DNA of 64,000 bases, taken from NCBI RefSeq assembly GCF_001580365.1, contig NZ_CP014481.1, forward strand, positions 96,057 to 160,056, read 5' to 3'. The notes under the pieces were generated by a model, which was not told where the DNA came from, ran no database searches, and saw only the letters and a list, made by a program, of their open reading frames with translations. The DNA comes from Kocuria turfanensis. Lineage in GTDB: Bacteria; Actinomycetota; Actinomycetes; Actinomycetales; Micrococcaceae. The first letter of the stretch is position 1; each line of letters starts with the position of its first letter. A program made the translations under genes and the position numbers. Shown in pieces: positions 43,762-52,837 of this stretch.

Positions 43762-44970
43762 GTGATCACTGTGGAAGATTGGGCGTTGATCCGTCGGCTG
43801 CATGCCGAGGGGGTGCCGAAGTCCCAGATCGCGTCGCGGCTGGGGATTTCGCGGAACACGGTCGCCAAGGCCGTGGCCGCCTCCCGGCCACCGCGCTACG
43901 AGAGGTCCGCCGGGCCCAACGCGTTCACCGATGTCGAGCCGGTCGTGCGGGCGCTGCTGGCCGAGCACCCGTCCATGCCGGCCACGGTGCTGGCCGAGCG
44001 GGTGGGGTGGTCGGGGTCCATCACCTGGTTCCGGGACAATCTCCGAGCCATCCGCAGCGAGTACGCCCCGCCCGATCCGGCGGACCGGTTGTTCTACCGT
44101 CCCGGGGACCAGGTCCAGTGCGATCTGTGGTTCCCGCCGGCACGGATCCCGCTGGGTGACGCTCAGCAGGGATCACCGCCGGTGCTGGTGATGGTCTGCT
44201 CCTCCTCGCGGTTCATCACCGCGGTGATGATTCCCTCGCGCACCACCGGTGATCTGCTGGCCGGGATGTGGCACCTGGTGGTCGAGCAGATCCAGGGCGT
44301 GCCGCGGCGGTGGGTCTGGGACAACGAGTCCGGCATCGGTCGCGGGGGCCGCCCGGCCGAGGGGGTGGTCGCGTTCATGGGCACGATGGCGGCAACCCTG
44401 GTGCAGCTCAAGCCCTACGACCCGGAGTCCAAGGGCATCGTGGAGAGGGCCAACGGCTATCTCGAGACCTCGTTCCTGCCCGGGCGCAGTTTCGCTTCCC
44501 CGGCCGACTTCAACGCCCAACTGCGCCAGTGGCTGGTGGGTGCCAACACCCGGCGGGTGCGGGCCATCGCCGCCCGGCCGGCGGAGCTGATCGCCGCTGA
44601 TCGGGCCGCGATGCTCCCTGTGCCGCCGGTCGCCCCGGCGATCGGGCACCGCTGGTGGGTGCGGCTGGGTCGGGACTACTACGTGCGGGTCGCCGGCAAC
44701 GACTACTCCGTGGACCCGACCGTGATCGGGGCCATGGTCGAGGTCACCGCTGACCTGGATCGGGTGCTCGTGCGTCACCAGGGCCGGGTCGTGGCCGAGC
44801 ACGCGCGCTGCTGGGCAAGGGCGACCACGGTCACCGACCCGGCGCACGTGGCTACCGCTGCGGTGCTGCGCCGGGCCTACCAGCAGCGCCCGCACCCGGG
44901 CGCCGAGGCGGATCCGCTGGTGCGGGATCTGGCCGACTACGACCGCGCGTTCGGGATCGAGGTCGCCTGA
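43762..44970 (+). CDS. istA: IS21-family transposase IstA
   Basis: 402 aa. N-terminal helix-turn-helix (GVPKSQIASRLGISRNTVAK). Catalytic core in VQCDLWFPPARIPLGDAQQG, RRWVWDNESGIGRGGRPAEG and ESKGIVERANGYLETSFLPG. The C-terminal domain contains GNDYSVDPTVIGAMVEVTAD. Its stop overlaps the istB start by one base. Confidence 0.93.
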   Translation: MITVEDWALIRRLHAEGVPKSQIASRLGISRNTVAKAVAASRPPRYERSAGPNAFTDVEPVVRALLAEHPSMPATVLAERVGWSGSITWFRDNLRAIRSEYAPPDPADRLFYRPGDQVQCDLWFPPARIPLGDAQQGSPPVLVMVCSSSRFITAVMIPSRTTGDLLAGMWHLVVEQIQGVPRRWVWDNESGIGRGGRPAEGVVAFMGTMAATLVQLKPYDPESKGIVERANGYLETSFLPGRSFASPADFNAQLRQWLVGANTRRVRAIAARPAELIAADRAAMLPVPPVAPAIGHRWWVRLGRDYYVRVAGNDYSVDPTVIGAMVEVTADLDRVLVRHQGRVVAEHARCWARATTVTDPAHVATAAVLRRAYQQRPHPGAEADPLVRDLADYDRAFGIEVA

Positions 44971-45755
44971 TGGCCACCACACCGGCCGAGACGGCCAAGA
45001 CCCTGGAGTACCTCACCGCCTCGTTGAAGGCCCCACGGATCCGTGAGGCCGCCGCCCGGATCGCCGACACTGCCCGTGCGGGGCACTGGTCCTACGAGGA
45101 GTACCTGGCCGCCGTCCTCGAGCGCGAGGTCGCCGCCCGCAATGCCTCCGGGGCCCGGCTGCGGATCACTGCCGCAGGCTTCCCCGCGATCAAGACCGCC
45201 GAGGACTTCGACTTCACTGCCCAGACGGCGATCACCCACACCGACTACGCCGCGATGGCCTCGGGCCGGTACCTGGCCGAGGCCGGCAACATCGTGCTCC
45301 TCGGGCCCCCAGGCACCGGCAAGACCCACCTGGCCACGGCCCTGGGCATCACCGCCTGCCAGCAGGGCCACCGGGTGCTCTACGCCACCGCCGTGGACTG
45401 GATCCACCGGCTCAAGGGCGCCCACGACACCGGGCGCCTGGACGCAGAGCTGCGCAAGCTGGGCCGGTACCGGCTGATCATCATCGACGAGGTCGGCTAC
45501 CTGCCCTTCGAGCAAGAGGCCGCGAACCTGTTCTTCCAGCTCGTCTCGACCCGCTACGAGAAGGCCTCGCTGATCCTCACCAGCAACTTGCCCTTCGCCC
45601 GCTGGGGCGAGGTCTTCGGCGACGTCACCATCGCCGCGGCCATGATCGACCGCATCGTCCACCACGCCGAGGTCCACACCCTCAAAGGCGCCAGCTACCG
45701 ACTCAAGACCTTGGGCACCGACTCCCTGCCCAGCACCACCCACCAGACCAACTAG
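44970..45755 (+). CDS. istB: IS21-family helper ATPase IstB
   Basis: 261 aa AAA+ protein that assists IstA. Walker A NIVLLGPPGTGKTHLATALG, Walker B RLIIIDEVGYLPFE, sensor ASLILTSNLPFARWGEVFGD. DnaC/IstB family, complete. Confidence 0.93.
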   Translation: MATTPAETAKTLEYLTASLKAPRIREAAARIADTARAGHWSYEEYLAAVLEREVAARNASGARLRITAAGFPAIKTAEDFDFTAQTAITHTDYAAMASGRYLAEAGNIVLLGPPGTGKTHLATALGITACQQGHRVLYATAVDWIHRLKGAHDTGRLDAELRKLGRYRLIIIDEVGYLPFEQEAANLFFQLVSTRYEKASLILTSNLPFARWGEVFGDVTIAAAMIDRIVHHAEVHTLKGASYRLKTLGTDSLPSTTHQTN

Positions 45756-45818
45756 CGACATCCACTGCTCACTTTTGGGCCGTCGCTACTGCTCACTTTT
45801 CGACCGTCGTTGACAACT

Positions 45819-46175
45819 GTCCGGCGACCACGGACGGAGAGGCTGCACACCCGGACCCGAGCCCCGATAGTTTTCACCCTCGGCGTGAGAGCCCGTCCCC
45901 AATGCAGGGGACAATACCCTGGGTTCACGCTCGTGCGACAAGCCGGACACACTGCCGCAGGTCGATGAGGGCGATTCCCCAGCAGCGGTAAGAGGTCCAG
46001 CGACATGCCTTGACGGCGGCGTGCCGCACGTTTTCGGACACAAACCGGGAAGTTGTCCCCCGACCTGGCGACATGGAGTTCGCATCTGTAATCTCCCGAT
46101 GGGAAGTTCCCTTGCTTTCCCTCCCCCCTCAGGTGGATCCCCCTGAAATCCATCTCTTGGCAGATTCGAGCGATC
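45819..46175. other. Leader region of the coiled-coil surface protein gene
   Basis: About 355 bp without a gene. It could contain a promoter and a structured leader (GTCCCCAATGCAGGGGAC forms a small hairpin near 45896), but I cannot match it to a riboswitch class. Confidence 0.35.
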
Positions 46176-48188
46176 ATGACCCTTCGCAACACGTTCTTCG
46201 CCACCGGTACCGCGGCCGCACTGGCCACCGGTGGACTGTTCCTTTCGGCCGCCCCGGCAGCGGCCGCTCCCGGCGACCCGGCGTGCGTGGCCGCGGAGGC
46301 CGAGCTGCGCGCGGCCCTGGAGCGGGCCGGCCTGGAGGCTGCGCTCGTCGACGAGCTGGAGGCCGCGGTCGATGCGGTGATCACCGCCCAGGCCGAGCGC
46401 GACGCCCTGGCCGTGGCCGCCGCCGAGTCGCTGACCGCTCTGGAGGAGGCCGAGGCGAATCTGGCCGCAGCAGTCGAGGCCGCCGCCGTGGTGGACATCG
46501 AGACCGCTGAGGCCGAAGTGGCCACCGCCCAGGACGCCGTGGACGCCGCCGCCGCCGAGCTCACCGAGGCCGAGGCGGCCCTGGCTGTGGAGGTGGATGC
46601 CTACGAGGAGGTGGTGGCCGCCGCCCAGGCCGAGCTCGACGCCGCAGTGGACACCCAGGAGACGACGCAGGAGGAGCTGGCCGCCGCCCAGGACGCCCTG
46701 ATCACGGCCGAGGCCGACCTCGACGCCGCGGTCACTGCCCAGGAGACCCTGGACGCCGCTCTGGCCGCCCAGGTCGAGGCCGACGCCGCCGTGGCTCCGG
46801 CCCAGGACGCCCTGGATGCCGCGGTGGCCGCCCAGGTCGAGGCCGACGCCTCCGTGGCTCCGGCCCAGGATGCCCTGGACGCCGCGGTGGCCGCCCAGGT
46901 CGAGGCGCAGGCCGCGGTGGACGCCGCCCAGGGTGAGCTGGACGCGGCGGTGGCCGTGCAGGCCGACGCCGACGCCGACGTGGCTGCTGCCCAGGGTCAG
47001 CTGGATGCGGCGGTGGCTGTGCAGGCCGAGGCCAACGCGGACCTGGCGGCGGCTGTGGCCGCCCGTGACGCCGCACTGGCTGATGAGGACCCGGACAACG
47101 ACGCGGCCGCCGAGCAGGCCGTCGTGGACGCCCAGGCCGCGGTGGACGCGGCGGACGCGGCGGTGACCGAGGCGCAGGTGGCGCTGAGCGCCGCCGAGGG
47201 CGTGGCCACGGACGCGGCCGCCCTGGTCGCCGTGGAGCAGGGTGAGCTCGCTGCGGCCCAGGCCACCCTGGATGCCGCTGCCGCGGTGACCACCGAGGCC
47301 CAGACCGGCCTGGATGCGGCCCTGACCACCCAGGCCGCCGCTGACGCGGCGGTGGCCACCGCCCAGGCCGAGCTGGACGCGGCCCTGGCTGCCCGGGCCG
47401 AGGCGGACGCGGCGGTGGCCGCCGCCGAGCTGGCGGTCCAGGACGCCGGCACCGTGGCCGACGCGCAGGCGGCGGTCGAGATCGCGATCGGTGACCGGGA
47501 TGCCGCCCAGGCGGACCTGGAGGAGGCCAACACCGCGGTGGCCGAGGCCGAGGCCGCCCTGGCGGAGGCCCAGGTCGAGCCCGAAGCGCTGGTGGAGGCC
47601 CGTGCGGAGGTCACCGCCGCCCAGGAGGACCTCGCCGCCGCCCAGGCGGCCCGGGCACAGGCCCAGGCCGAGCTGGACGCCCAGCTGGGCCTGCTGGCCG
47701 AGGTGGAGGCCGCTGAGGAAGACTTCGTGGCTGCGCAGGAGAACTTCGAGCTGGCCCTGGCGGCCGCGGTCGAAGCCCAGCTGGCCCTGGACGCGACCAT
47801 CGAGGAACTGGCCGACCTGCGGCTGGCCCTGGGCGAGGTCGGGGTGGACGTGGCCGAGCTGGAGGCCTTGTTCGAGGCGGCCCTCACCACCTGCGCTACC
47901 GGGGTGGACATCGACATCGACACCGACACCGGTGTCATCTCCGGCCCGCCCGCCACCCCGGGGGCACCGTGGTCCCCGGGCACGACCCCGACCACCTGGG
48001 TGCCCGGCTCCTCGATGCACAGCACCACGGTGTACGGCACCAACCAGGGGATGAACGTGCAGACCGCCGGCACCGGCACCACCGCAACCGAGGACGGCAG
48101 CACCGGCCTGGGCGTAGCACTCACCGGCGCCGGGCTCCTGGCGGCCACCGGGCTCGTGCTGCGCCGCCGGTTCAGCGCCCAGAGCTGA
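46176..48188 (+). CDS. Secreted Ala-rich coiled-coil repeat protein with C-terminal membrane anchor
   Basis: 670 aa. Signal peptide with cleavage near AAPAAAAPGD. Residues about 35-580 are almost uninterrupted Ala/Glu/Asp/Val helix, predicted long coiled coil. Within it, 21-residue repeats of the type AAQVEADAAVAPAQDALDAA are visible at about 46760-47080 (five copies, decaying). The tail is Thr/Gly-rich and ends in one hydrophobic helix (LGVALTGAGLLAATGLVL) with RRR. No LPXTG motif is seen, only VQTAGTG about 14 residues before the helix. Likely a stalk-like cell-surface protein. Confidence 0.82.
   Translation: MTLRNTFFATGTAAALATGGLFLSAAPAAAAPGDPACVAAEAELRAALERAGLEAALVDELEAAVDAVITAQAERDALAVAAAESLTALEEAEANLAAAVEAAAVVDIETAEAEVATAQDAVDAAAAELTEAEAALAVEVDAYEEVVAAAQAELDAAVDTQETTQEELAAAQDALITAEADLDAAVTAQETLDAALAAQVEADAAVAPAQDALDAAVAAQVEADASVAPAQDALDAAVAAQVEAQAAVDAAQGELDAAVAVQADADADVAAAQGQLDAAVAVQAEANADLAAAVAARDAALADEDPDNDAAAEQAVVDAQAAVDAADAAVTEAQVALSAAEGVATDAAALVAVEQGELAAAQATLDAAAAVTTEAQTGLDAALTTQAAADAAVATAQAELDAALAARAEADAAVAAAELAVQDAGTVADAQAAVEIAIGDRDAAQADLEEANTAVAEAEAALAEAQVEPEALVEARAEVTAAQEDLAAAQAARAQAQAELDAQLGLLAEVEAAEEDFVAAQENFELALAAAVEAQLALDATIEELADLRLALGEVGVDVAELEALFEAALTTCATGVDIDIDTDTGVISGPPATPGAPWSPGTTPTTWVPGSSMHSTTVYGTNQGMNVQTAGTGTTATEDGSTGLGVALTGAGLLAATGLVLRRRFSAQS
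46757..47080 (+). repeat. 63-bp tandem repeats within the coiled-coil gene
   Basis: About five head-to-tail units of 63 bases encoding AAQVEADAAVAPAQDALDAA-V-like 21-mers. The first two are nearly identical at DNA level (GCCCAGGTCGAGGCCGACGC recurs) and later ones drift. Such repeats can change in number by recombination. Confidence 0.75.
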
Positions 48189-48315
48189 CCCCGTTCGTGC
48201 CGGCCGGTGCCACATTGCACCGGCCGGCACCCTCAGACCAGGGCCGGGCACCGGTGACCACACCGGTGCCCGGCCCTCACCACACGCAGTGTGGCCGGTC
48301 CTGGTCGCACCCGGC

Positions 48316-49344
48316 TCATTCCTGGGCTGCGAGGAAGACCTCGATCTCTTGGGCGATGCGGGCAGCCTCCTCGGAGCCCACCGCGTGGGAGGCCTCCGGG
48401 TAGACGACCACGGTGCCGTCCTGCAGTGCCCGTTCGGCGACCTCGGTCGCCTCCTGGGGGTCGTGCATGACGGACTTGCCGGCCAGAACTGCCAGGACCG
48501 GCATCTGAAGGCCCTCCAAGCTTGCTTCGGGGATCAGGGTCGGCTGGGGCAGCTTGATCGAGTAGGCGCTCATCGCGGTTTCGATCATGCGGGCCACCGG
48601 CTCCTCCTCCACCGGTGCGCCCCCGGCGGTGTAGGAGGCGAAGGAGTCACGCCAGGACTTCGGCAGCCAGGGCACCGCGGCCGGAATCGCGCGCACCGCG
48701 GTCTCGGCGGGGATGTTGTCGAAGGCGTAGACCGGGTCGATCAGCAGCAGGCTCGCCACCCGCTCGGGGTGATGGGTGGCCATGTTCGTGGCCGTCCACC
48801 CGCCGATGGACAGCCCCAGCAGGTTGAACCTTTTCTCGGGCAGCTCGGCCAGGGCTTGGTCGAGCCAGGCGGCGTTGTCCGCCAAGTCCTCGATCGGGAC
48901 CTCCTGCACGCTCAGGCCCGGCTCTCCCAACAGGTCCAGGACGTAGACATCGCCCAGCTCCAGCAGGGAAGCCATGTTGTCCGCCCAGATCGGACTGGGC
49001 GAGGACCGGCCCGGCAACAGCACGAACGGGTGTTGCGTCGGGGTCTCGGTCGTGGCCTCGAACCGGTAGACGCGCACGAATCCGAACCCGGTACGCACAT
49101 CCAGCGTCTCGTCCGGCACAGGCATCGGTTCCCAGGCCCGCTCATAGTCGGCCATAAACGCCTCGTACCCTGCACGCGAGTTCCAATGCCCCACCGGGCT
49201 CGGGCTCCGCAGCGCGAACGCGGCGGCTACCACCGCCACGACCAGCACCCCAACGGTGATGCCCCACCCCCGGCGGCGCCGACGCATGGGCACCGCCTTG
49301 GGCGTCACCTCCGCAGAAGTGGACTTCTGCATTTTCTCTTTCAT
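48316..49344 (-). CDS. Alpha/beta-hydrolase, membrane-anchored
   Basis: 342 aa from the ATG at 49344. Basic N-terminus then a single membrane helix (GWGITVGVLVVAVVAAAFAL), so the domain faces outward. Nucleophile elbow is FNLLGLSIGGWTATNMATHH, LLLIDPVYAF follows, and the C-terminal SHAVGSEEAARIAQEIEVFL supplies the His. The oxyanion-loop segment is HPFVLLPGRSSPSPIWADN. Transcribed divergently from a TetR repressor with a shared operator, so expression is probably induced by a small molecule. Substrate unknown. Confidence 0.85.
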   Translation of the reverse strand: MKEKMQKSTSAEVTPKAVPMRRRRRGWGITVGVLVVAVVAAAFALRSPSPVGHWNSRAGYEAFMADYERAWEPMPVPDETLDVRTGFGFVRVYRFEATTETPTQHPFVLLPGRSSPSPIWADNMASLLELGDVYVLDLLGEPGLSVQEVPIEDLADNAAWLDQALAELPEKRFNLLGLSIGGWTATNMATHHPERVASLLLIDPVYAFDNIPAETAVRAIPAAVPWLPKSWRDSFASYTAGGAPVEEEPVARMIETAMSAYSIKLPQPTLIPEASLEGLQMPVLAVLAGKSVMHDPQEATEVAERALQDGTVVVYPEASHAVGSEEAARIAQEIEVFLAAQE

Positions 49345-49364
49345 GGCTTCCCCTACACGCTTTT

Positions 49365-49380
49365 TTGACCGATTGGTCAA
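49365..49380. promoter_or_regulatory. TetR-type operator
   Basis: Perfect palindrome TTGACC-GATT-GGTCAA between the divergent hydrolase and TetR genes, 20 bp upstream of the hydrolase start and 28 bp upstream of the TetR start. Its position is ideal for repression of both. Confidence 0.8.
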
Positions 49381-49408
49381 TTTCTGGGTTCGAGGATAGC
49401 ATTCCGAC

Positions 49409-50011
49409 ATGCCAGCGCGTGCGTCGGAGAGCGACGGTCTGACCCGGATCGAGCGGGAGCGGCGCGCCCAGATCATCGCCGCAACCATCACCCTGGTGGC
49501 TGAGCGCGGATACCCCGCAGCGTCCTTGTCGCGGATCGCGCAGGCCGCCGGGGTGGCCAAAGGCACCGTCGTTTACCACTTCACGACCAAGGACGCGGTC
49601 CTGGCCGCGGCCTACCAGCAGGTCCTGACCTCCTTGGTCACGCACGTGGCAGAACAGGTTGAGACCGTGCCCATCCGGCACGCTCCGCAGGCATACGTGC
49701 GAGCAATGCTCGAACACCTCACCGGTCACCCGGACCACGCCCGCACGATCGTGCAGGTCGGCCTGGCCTCTGCCGCCAACGGTGGCCGGGTGCGCCCACC
49801 CAGCCAGGAACGCTGGGCACCCTTGGCAACCCTGCTGGGCGAAGCCGTCGCAGCCAGCGGCCGCACTGTGAACACGGACAAGCTGCGGACCCTGGCGGTC
49901 CTGGTCGGCGGGATGATCGACGCTGTCGTCGCGGAGTTCCTCGACGACCCGACCTACGACGCCGATGCCGCGGCCGAGCAGATCGTGGACCTGCTGACCC
50001 ATGAGCTTTGA
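49409..50011 (+). CDS. TetR-family transcriptional repressor
   Basis: 200 aa. The N-terminal helix-turn-helix is standard (ERRAQIIAATITLVAERGYP, SLSRIAQAAGVAKGTVVYHF). The ligand-binding half includes LEHLTGHPDHARTIVQVGLA and ends in an acidic helix. Divergent from the hydrolase, with the TTGACCGATTGGTCAA palindrome between, so it probably represses that gene and itself. Confidence 0.92.
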   Translation: MPARASESDGLTRIERERRAQIIAATITLVAERGYPAASLSRIAQAAGVAKGTVVYHFTTKDAVLAAAYQQVLTSLVTHVAEQVETVPIRHAPQAYVRAMLEHLTGHPDHARTIVQVGLASAANGGRVRPPSQERWAPLATLLGEAVAASGRTVNTDKLRTLAVLVGGMIDAVVAEFLDDPTYDADAAAEQIVDLLTHEL

Positions 50012-50269
50012 AGACAGGCCCTAGATCCCCTCATGGAGCACGGTCCCGGCGTCCTTGCCTGCACCTGCCGAACACGATGACGTAGAAGGCCGCCGCGACG
50101 CTTCCGACCACCGCCGGCACTCAATAGAGCTGACGGACGATGGTCTCAGCGCCGAAAGCAAGGTCCACCACAGACAGTTTGCCCACCGCACGACGCCAGT
50201 GCTCTCCCGGCGCGGCTCCAACGGGGATCTTCAACCGTTGGGCGCATCGACCAACCCAATTGCAACACC

Positions 50270-50602
50270 TCAGCGTCGGTCGATGAAGTCGATCATCGTG
50301 TTCATCACCAGTCCCAGCGGATCTGCAGGGTCTGTGGGAACCAGTGCTGCGCGCAAGCGCTCACGCAGATCGAGGATGGGTTCGTCCCAGGGCACGAATC
50401 CTCCTGGGGCGCCGTTGATGTAGGTGCCGACACGGACCTTCCCCTGTTCATGGAGCCCGACGATGCAGTCGATAGCTGTGTCCTCAGTCGCGGGATACCC
50501 CAATGCACCCGCCTCTCGCATCACGTTGGCCACCATCACCCAGTCGTCCTCGTTGTACTCCCGCAGCTCGTGCTCGAGCTTCTCGAGATCTGCATCCTTC
50601 AT
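50270..50602 (-). CDS. Hypothetical protein, DWVMVANV family, copy 2 (110 aa)
   Basis: Paralogue of the protein at 28824-29183. Shared blocks: DDWVMVANVMREAGALGYPA, AIDCIVGLHEQGKVRVGTYI, FVPWDEPILDLRERLRAALV. The ATG at 50602 has GGAAGGGAGG upstream. No named domain recognised. Both copies stand as single genes. Confidence 0.75.
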   Translation of the reverse strand: MKDADLEKLEHELREYNEDDWVMVANVMREAGALGYPATEDTAIDCIVGLHEQGKVRVGTYINGAPGGFVPWDEPILDLRERLRAALVPTDPADPLGLVMNTMIDFIDRR

Positions 50603-50849
50603 GGCCCTCCCTTCCTGTGGTGTTTCCGACATCACCGGCTCCGGCAGCTCTGAATGCACCACGGTTCGCGTGGCACAGAGTCGATGCTGGTTCCACGATT
50701 GAAACCATCCTGATGAGCTCCCCCGAGTCCTTCACCCTGTCTCCCGTCCACCGCAAGATCTGGACTGGGCGGGTGAAAAAGGGAGGGCGAGACGACCCCA
50801 AGCCGTCTTGCCCCGTCCGGGTCGACTCAGGCTGGATCCCGCCCACTTC

Positions 50850-51128
50850 TCACCGGGCGGGCCGGTTCCGGGGTTCGGGCGCGTGGCGCCGCCCGAGGCT
50901 CAGCCACAGGAGCGGGCCCACCACAGGGGCGGCCAGCAGCACGAGCAGCCACAGCAGGCGCTGGCTCGCGGTGTAGCGCTCATCCCGGGACAAGGAGAGA
51001 ACCGCGACGACGAACAGCACGATCACCGCGGCCCCGACCAGCAGCGCGAGGACCTCCCAGCTGGTGGGGATCAACGGGTTCGCGCCCTCCCCATCCGGGC
51101 CAGCGGAGCTCGGAAAACTTGCGATCAT
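50850..51128 (-). CDS. Small membrane protein with cardiolipin-synthase-N-like segment
   Basis: 92 aa from the ATG at 51128, one base after the previous stop. Two hydrophobic helices (WEVLALLVGAAVIVLFVVAV, LLWLLVLLAAPVVGPLLWLS) joined by DERYTASQRL and ending in a basic tail LGRRHAPEPRNRPAR. The second helix with PVVGPLLWL resembles the PLDc_N domain. Last gene of a three-gene minus-strand operon. Confidence 0.7.
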   Translation of the reverse strand: MIASFPSSAGPDGEGANPLIPTSWEVLALLVGAAVIVLFVVAVLSLSRDERYTASQRLLWLLVLLAAPVVGPLLWLSLGRRHAPEPRNRPAR

Positions 51129-51129
51129 C

Positions 51130-51357
51130 TCAGGATCCTTCCGGGTCATCGGGACGCAGGCGCGATGCGCGCCGGCGCTCCCACCCGCGCATCAGGGCGG
51201 CACCAAGACCGGCCACGCTCAGGGCGGCCAGGGCGGAGGCGAGAAAGCCTTCGGCCCACCAGCCGGCGGCACCGGCGAGGAACCCGACGACGATGCCGAT
51301 GACCGCACTGACCGGATCGGTGATGATCCCGCCGGAACCCGAAGGCCTGGTGCTCAC
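51130..51357 (-). CDS. Small membrane protein, 75 aa
   Basis: GTG start overlapping the region just after the lipoprotein stop. Two helices (AVIGIVVGFLAGAAGWWAEG, LASALAALSVAGLGAALMRG) and a basic/acidic tail. Not recognised beyond that. Same operon as its neighbours. Confidence 0.6.
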   Translation of the reverse strand: MSTRPSGSGGIITDPVSAVIGIVVGFLAGAAGWWAEGFLASALAALSVAGLGAALMRGWERRRASRLRPDDPEGS

Positions 51358-51360
51358 CGG

Positions 51361-51774
51361 TCAGTCCTCGGTGACCTGCAGCTGTGGGGTGAGCCGGATC
51401 CATCCTTCCGGGGCTTCCTCCTCGGGCAACCCATCGGGGGCGTAGTCGGTCTTCACTCCGACCTGGCCGCCGGTGCCCATACGGCCCCCGGACGCATTGC
51501 ATCCCGCAACCCAGGTGTCCGGGGCGTCCGGATCGAAGCTGAGCAAACAGTCACCCATAGTCGGTGAGGACATGGCGAAGAACTGATACCCGTTGTGCGT
51601 GGCCAGCAACCTCGAGCTGGCCGGGTCGTAGTCGTGGCCCTCGGCGGAGACCTGGGCCGGCAGCACATCGGACTCAGATTGCTCACCGTCGTAGACGCCA
51701 GGCGCAGAGGCGGCGCAACCGGCGAGGGCCACCACGGCGGTCGTGAGGAGCATGGTCACCAGTGGTCTACGCAT
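51361..51774 (-). CDS. Lipoprotein of unknown function
   Basis: 137 aa from the ATG at 51774 with GTGAGGA upstream. Signal with lipobox ALAGC (Cys20). The mature part (DPASSRLLATHNGYQFFAMS, TWVAGCNASGGRMGTGGQVG) contains two cysteines that could pair. First gene of the operon with the two small membrane proteins. Confidence 0.75.
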   Translation of the reverse strand: MRRPLVTMLLTTAVVALAGCAASAPGVYDGEQSESDVLPAQVSAEGHDYDPASSRLLATHNGYQFFAMSSPTMGDCLLSFDPDAPDTWVAGCNASGGRMGTGGQVGVKTDYAPDGLPEEEAPEGWIRLTPQLQVTED

Positions 51775-51930
51775 GATGATCCTCACTTCCAGTCGGGCAC
51801 AGGATGCTGCAATCCCTTCCACTGTAGGTGCCGAGAACACTGCATCGCGCCGCACCGACACGGCCCCCGCGTGCACTGTCGAACCTCAACCGCAACGTTG
51901 CGGCCCCGAATGGCCGCCGGCAGCAAGGAC

Positions 51931-52140
51931 CTAGCGCTTCTGGTGCCGGCTCTTTACGTCCAAGGTGCCCCGTCTCCACGACACCACCGCCGCGCCGGCG
52001 ATCACCGTCAGAAACAGGCATGCCAGCACCATGAATAGCGACCAAACGTTCTCCCGCCACCCGACGACAGAGAGCACCAAAAGAAACAGCATCAGCGATG
52101 CGAACAGCGTGAGAAGAACTTCCATCGTGGTTCTAGACAC
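51931..52140 (-). CDS. Small two-helix membrane protein, 69 aa
   Basis: Two membrane segments (VLLTLFASLMLFLLVLSVVG, LFMVLACLFLTVIAGAAVVS) and a basic C-terminus (RRGTLDVKSRHQKR). Either of two Met codons could start it. No family recognised and no strong ribosome site, but the hydrophobic pattern looks real. Confidence 0.5.
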   Translation of the reverse strand: MSRTTMEVLLTLFASLMLFLLVLSVVGWRENVWSLFMVLACLFLTVIAGAAVVSWRRGTLDVKSRHQKR

Positions 52141-52348
52141 TGCTCGTCTCTATCGCTTGAGTACTCGGTGCCCGCATCGTCCCACAGCATTCCTGACGGG
52201 CGCCTGAGCTACTTGTGGCGACAGCTGGTCCGAGACCGAGCAACACCCACAGTCAGTACCAGAGCAGTGCCCCAACCGCATCCGCAACGCCGGGTGCTCG
52301 GGCCGGGCCCGAGTCGATCTCCGGAGCGAGCGGGCGCCCACAAGCGAA

Positions 52349-52837
52349 CTAGTGGGGTCTTGGTCGCTCCATCTCCATGGCATGCCAGGGGTGGCCGTCC
52401 ATCTCGGTGCTGCGCACCCGGCCGGTCTCCCGGAAGCCCAGATCCTCGTACACGCGTCGAGCTGAGACGTTGTGCGAGTACACGCCCAGCTTCATGGCCG
52501 GCAGCTCCGTGGTCTCGAAGCCTGTGCGCACCGCCGCGCTGATCAGCTCCCGCCCCAAACCACGCCCTCGAGCTGCCGGATCGAGGAGGACGCAACCGAG
52601 CCGCATCATGGCCGCGTCAGCGTCGACGAGCAGGGAGGCGTGACCGACAGGGTTCCCCGACTCCGGGTCCAGCCCGGTCCAGTACCGGCGTTGTTTGTTC
52701 TGCAGGTAGCTCTCCAGTTGCCCACGATCCAGCGGCCAGGTGAACGTGCGCCCGGACCAGAGCACCATGTCCGCCTCGGACGGCACCCAGCTCAAGAGGA
52801 TGTCCAGGTCGGCTGGGACCGTCTCTCGCAGGCGCAT
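52349..52837 (-). CDS. GNAT-family N-acetyltransferase
   Basis: 162 aa. Acetyl-CoA pyrophosphate loop RGRGLGRELISAAVRTGF and the C-terminal strand with NVSARRVYEDLGFRETGRVR are diagnostic. The N-terminus MRLRETVPADLDILLSWVPS is typical of small-molecule or protein-N-terminus acetyltransferases. Substrate unknown. Confidence 0.88.
   Translation of the reverse strand: MRLRETVPADLDILLSWVPSEADMVLWSGRTFTWPLDRGQLESYLQNKQRRYWTGLDPESGNPVGHASLLVDADAAMMRLGCVLLDPAARGRGLGRELISAAVRTGFETTELPAMKLGVYSHNVSARRVYEDLGFRETGRVRSTEMDGHPWHAMEMERPRPH

Larger units (their letters stand above)
43694..45818 (+). mobile_element. IS21-family insertion sequence
   Basis: About 2.1 kb. Left end TGTTGTCGACG and right end (complement) AGTTGTCAACG. 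Internal repeats GACGGTCGAAAAGTGAGCA lie near both ends, as in IS21 multiple transposase sites. No clear target duplication seen. Contains istA and istB. Confidence 0.88.

Noticed and set aside
45850..46170. Possible riboswitch ahead of the surface-protein gene
   Set aside because: Small hairpins are present but I could not match the conserved core of the c-di-AMP, cobalamin or other cell-wall-linked riboswitches.
45786..48263. An 825-aa open frame antisense to the coiled-coil gene
   Set aside because: It exists because the Ala/Glu/Asp-rich gene has GC-biased codons that avoid stops on the other strand; composition is His/Gly/Leu/Arg repeats with no domain and no ribosome site.
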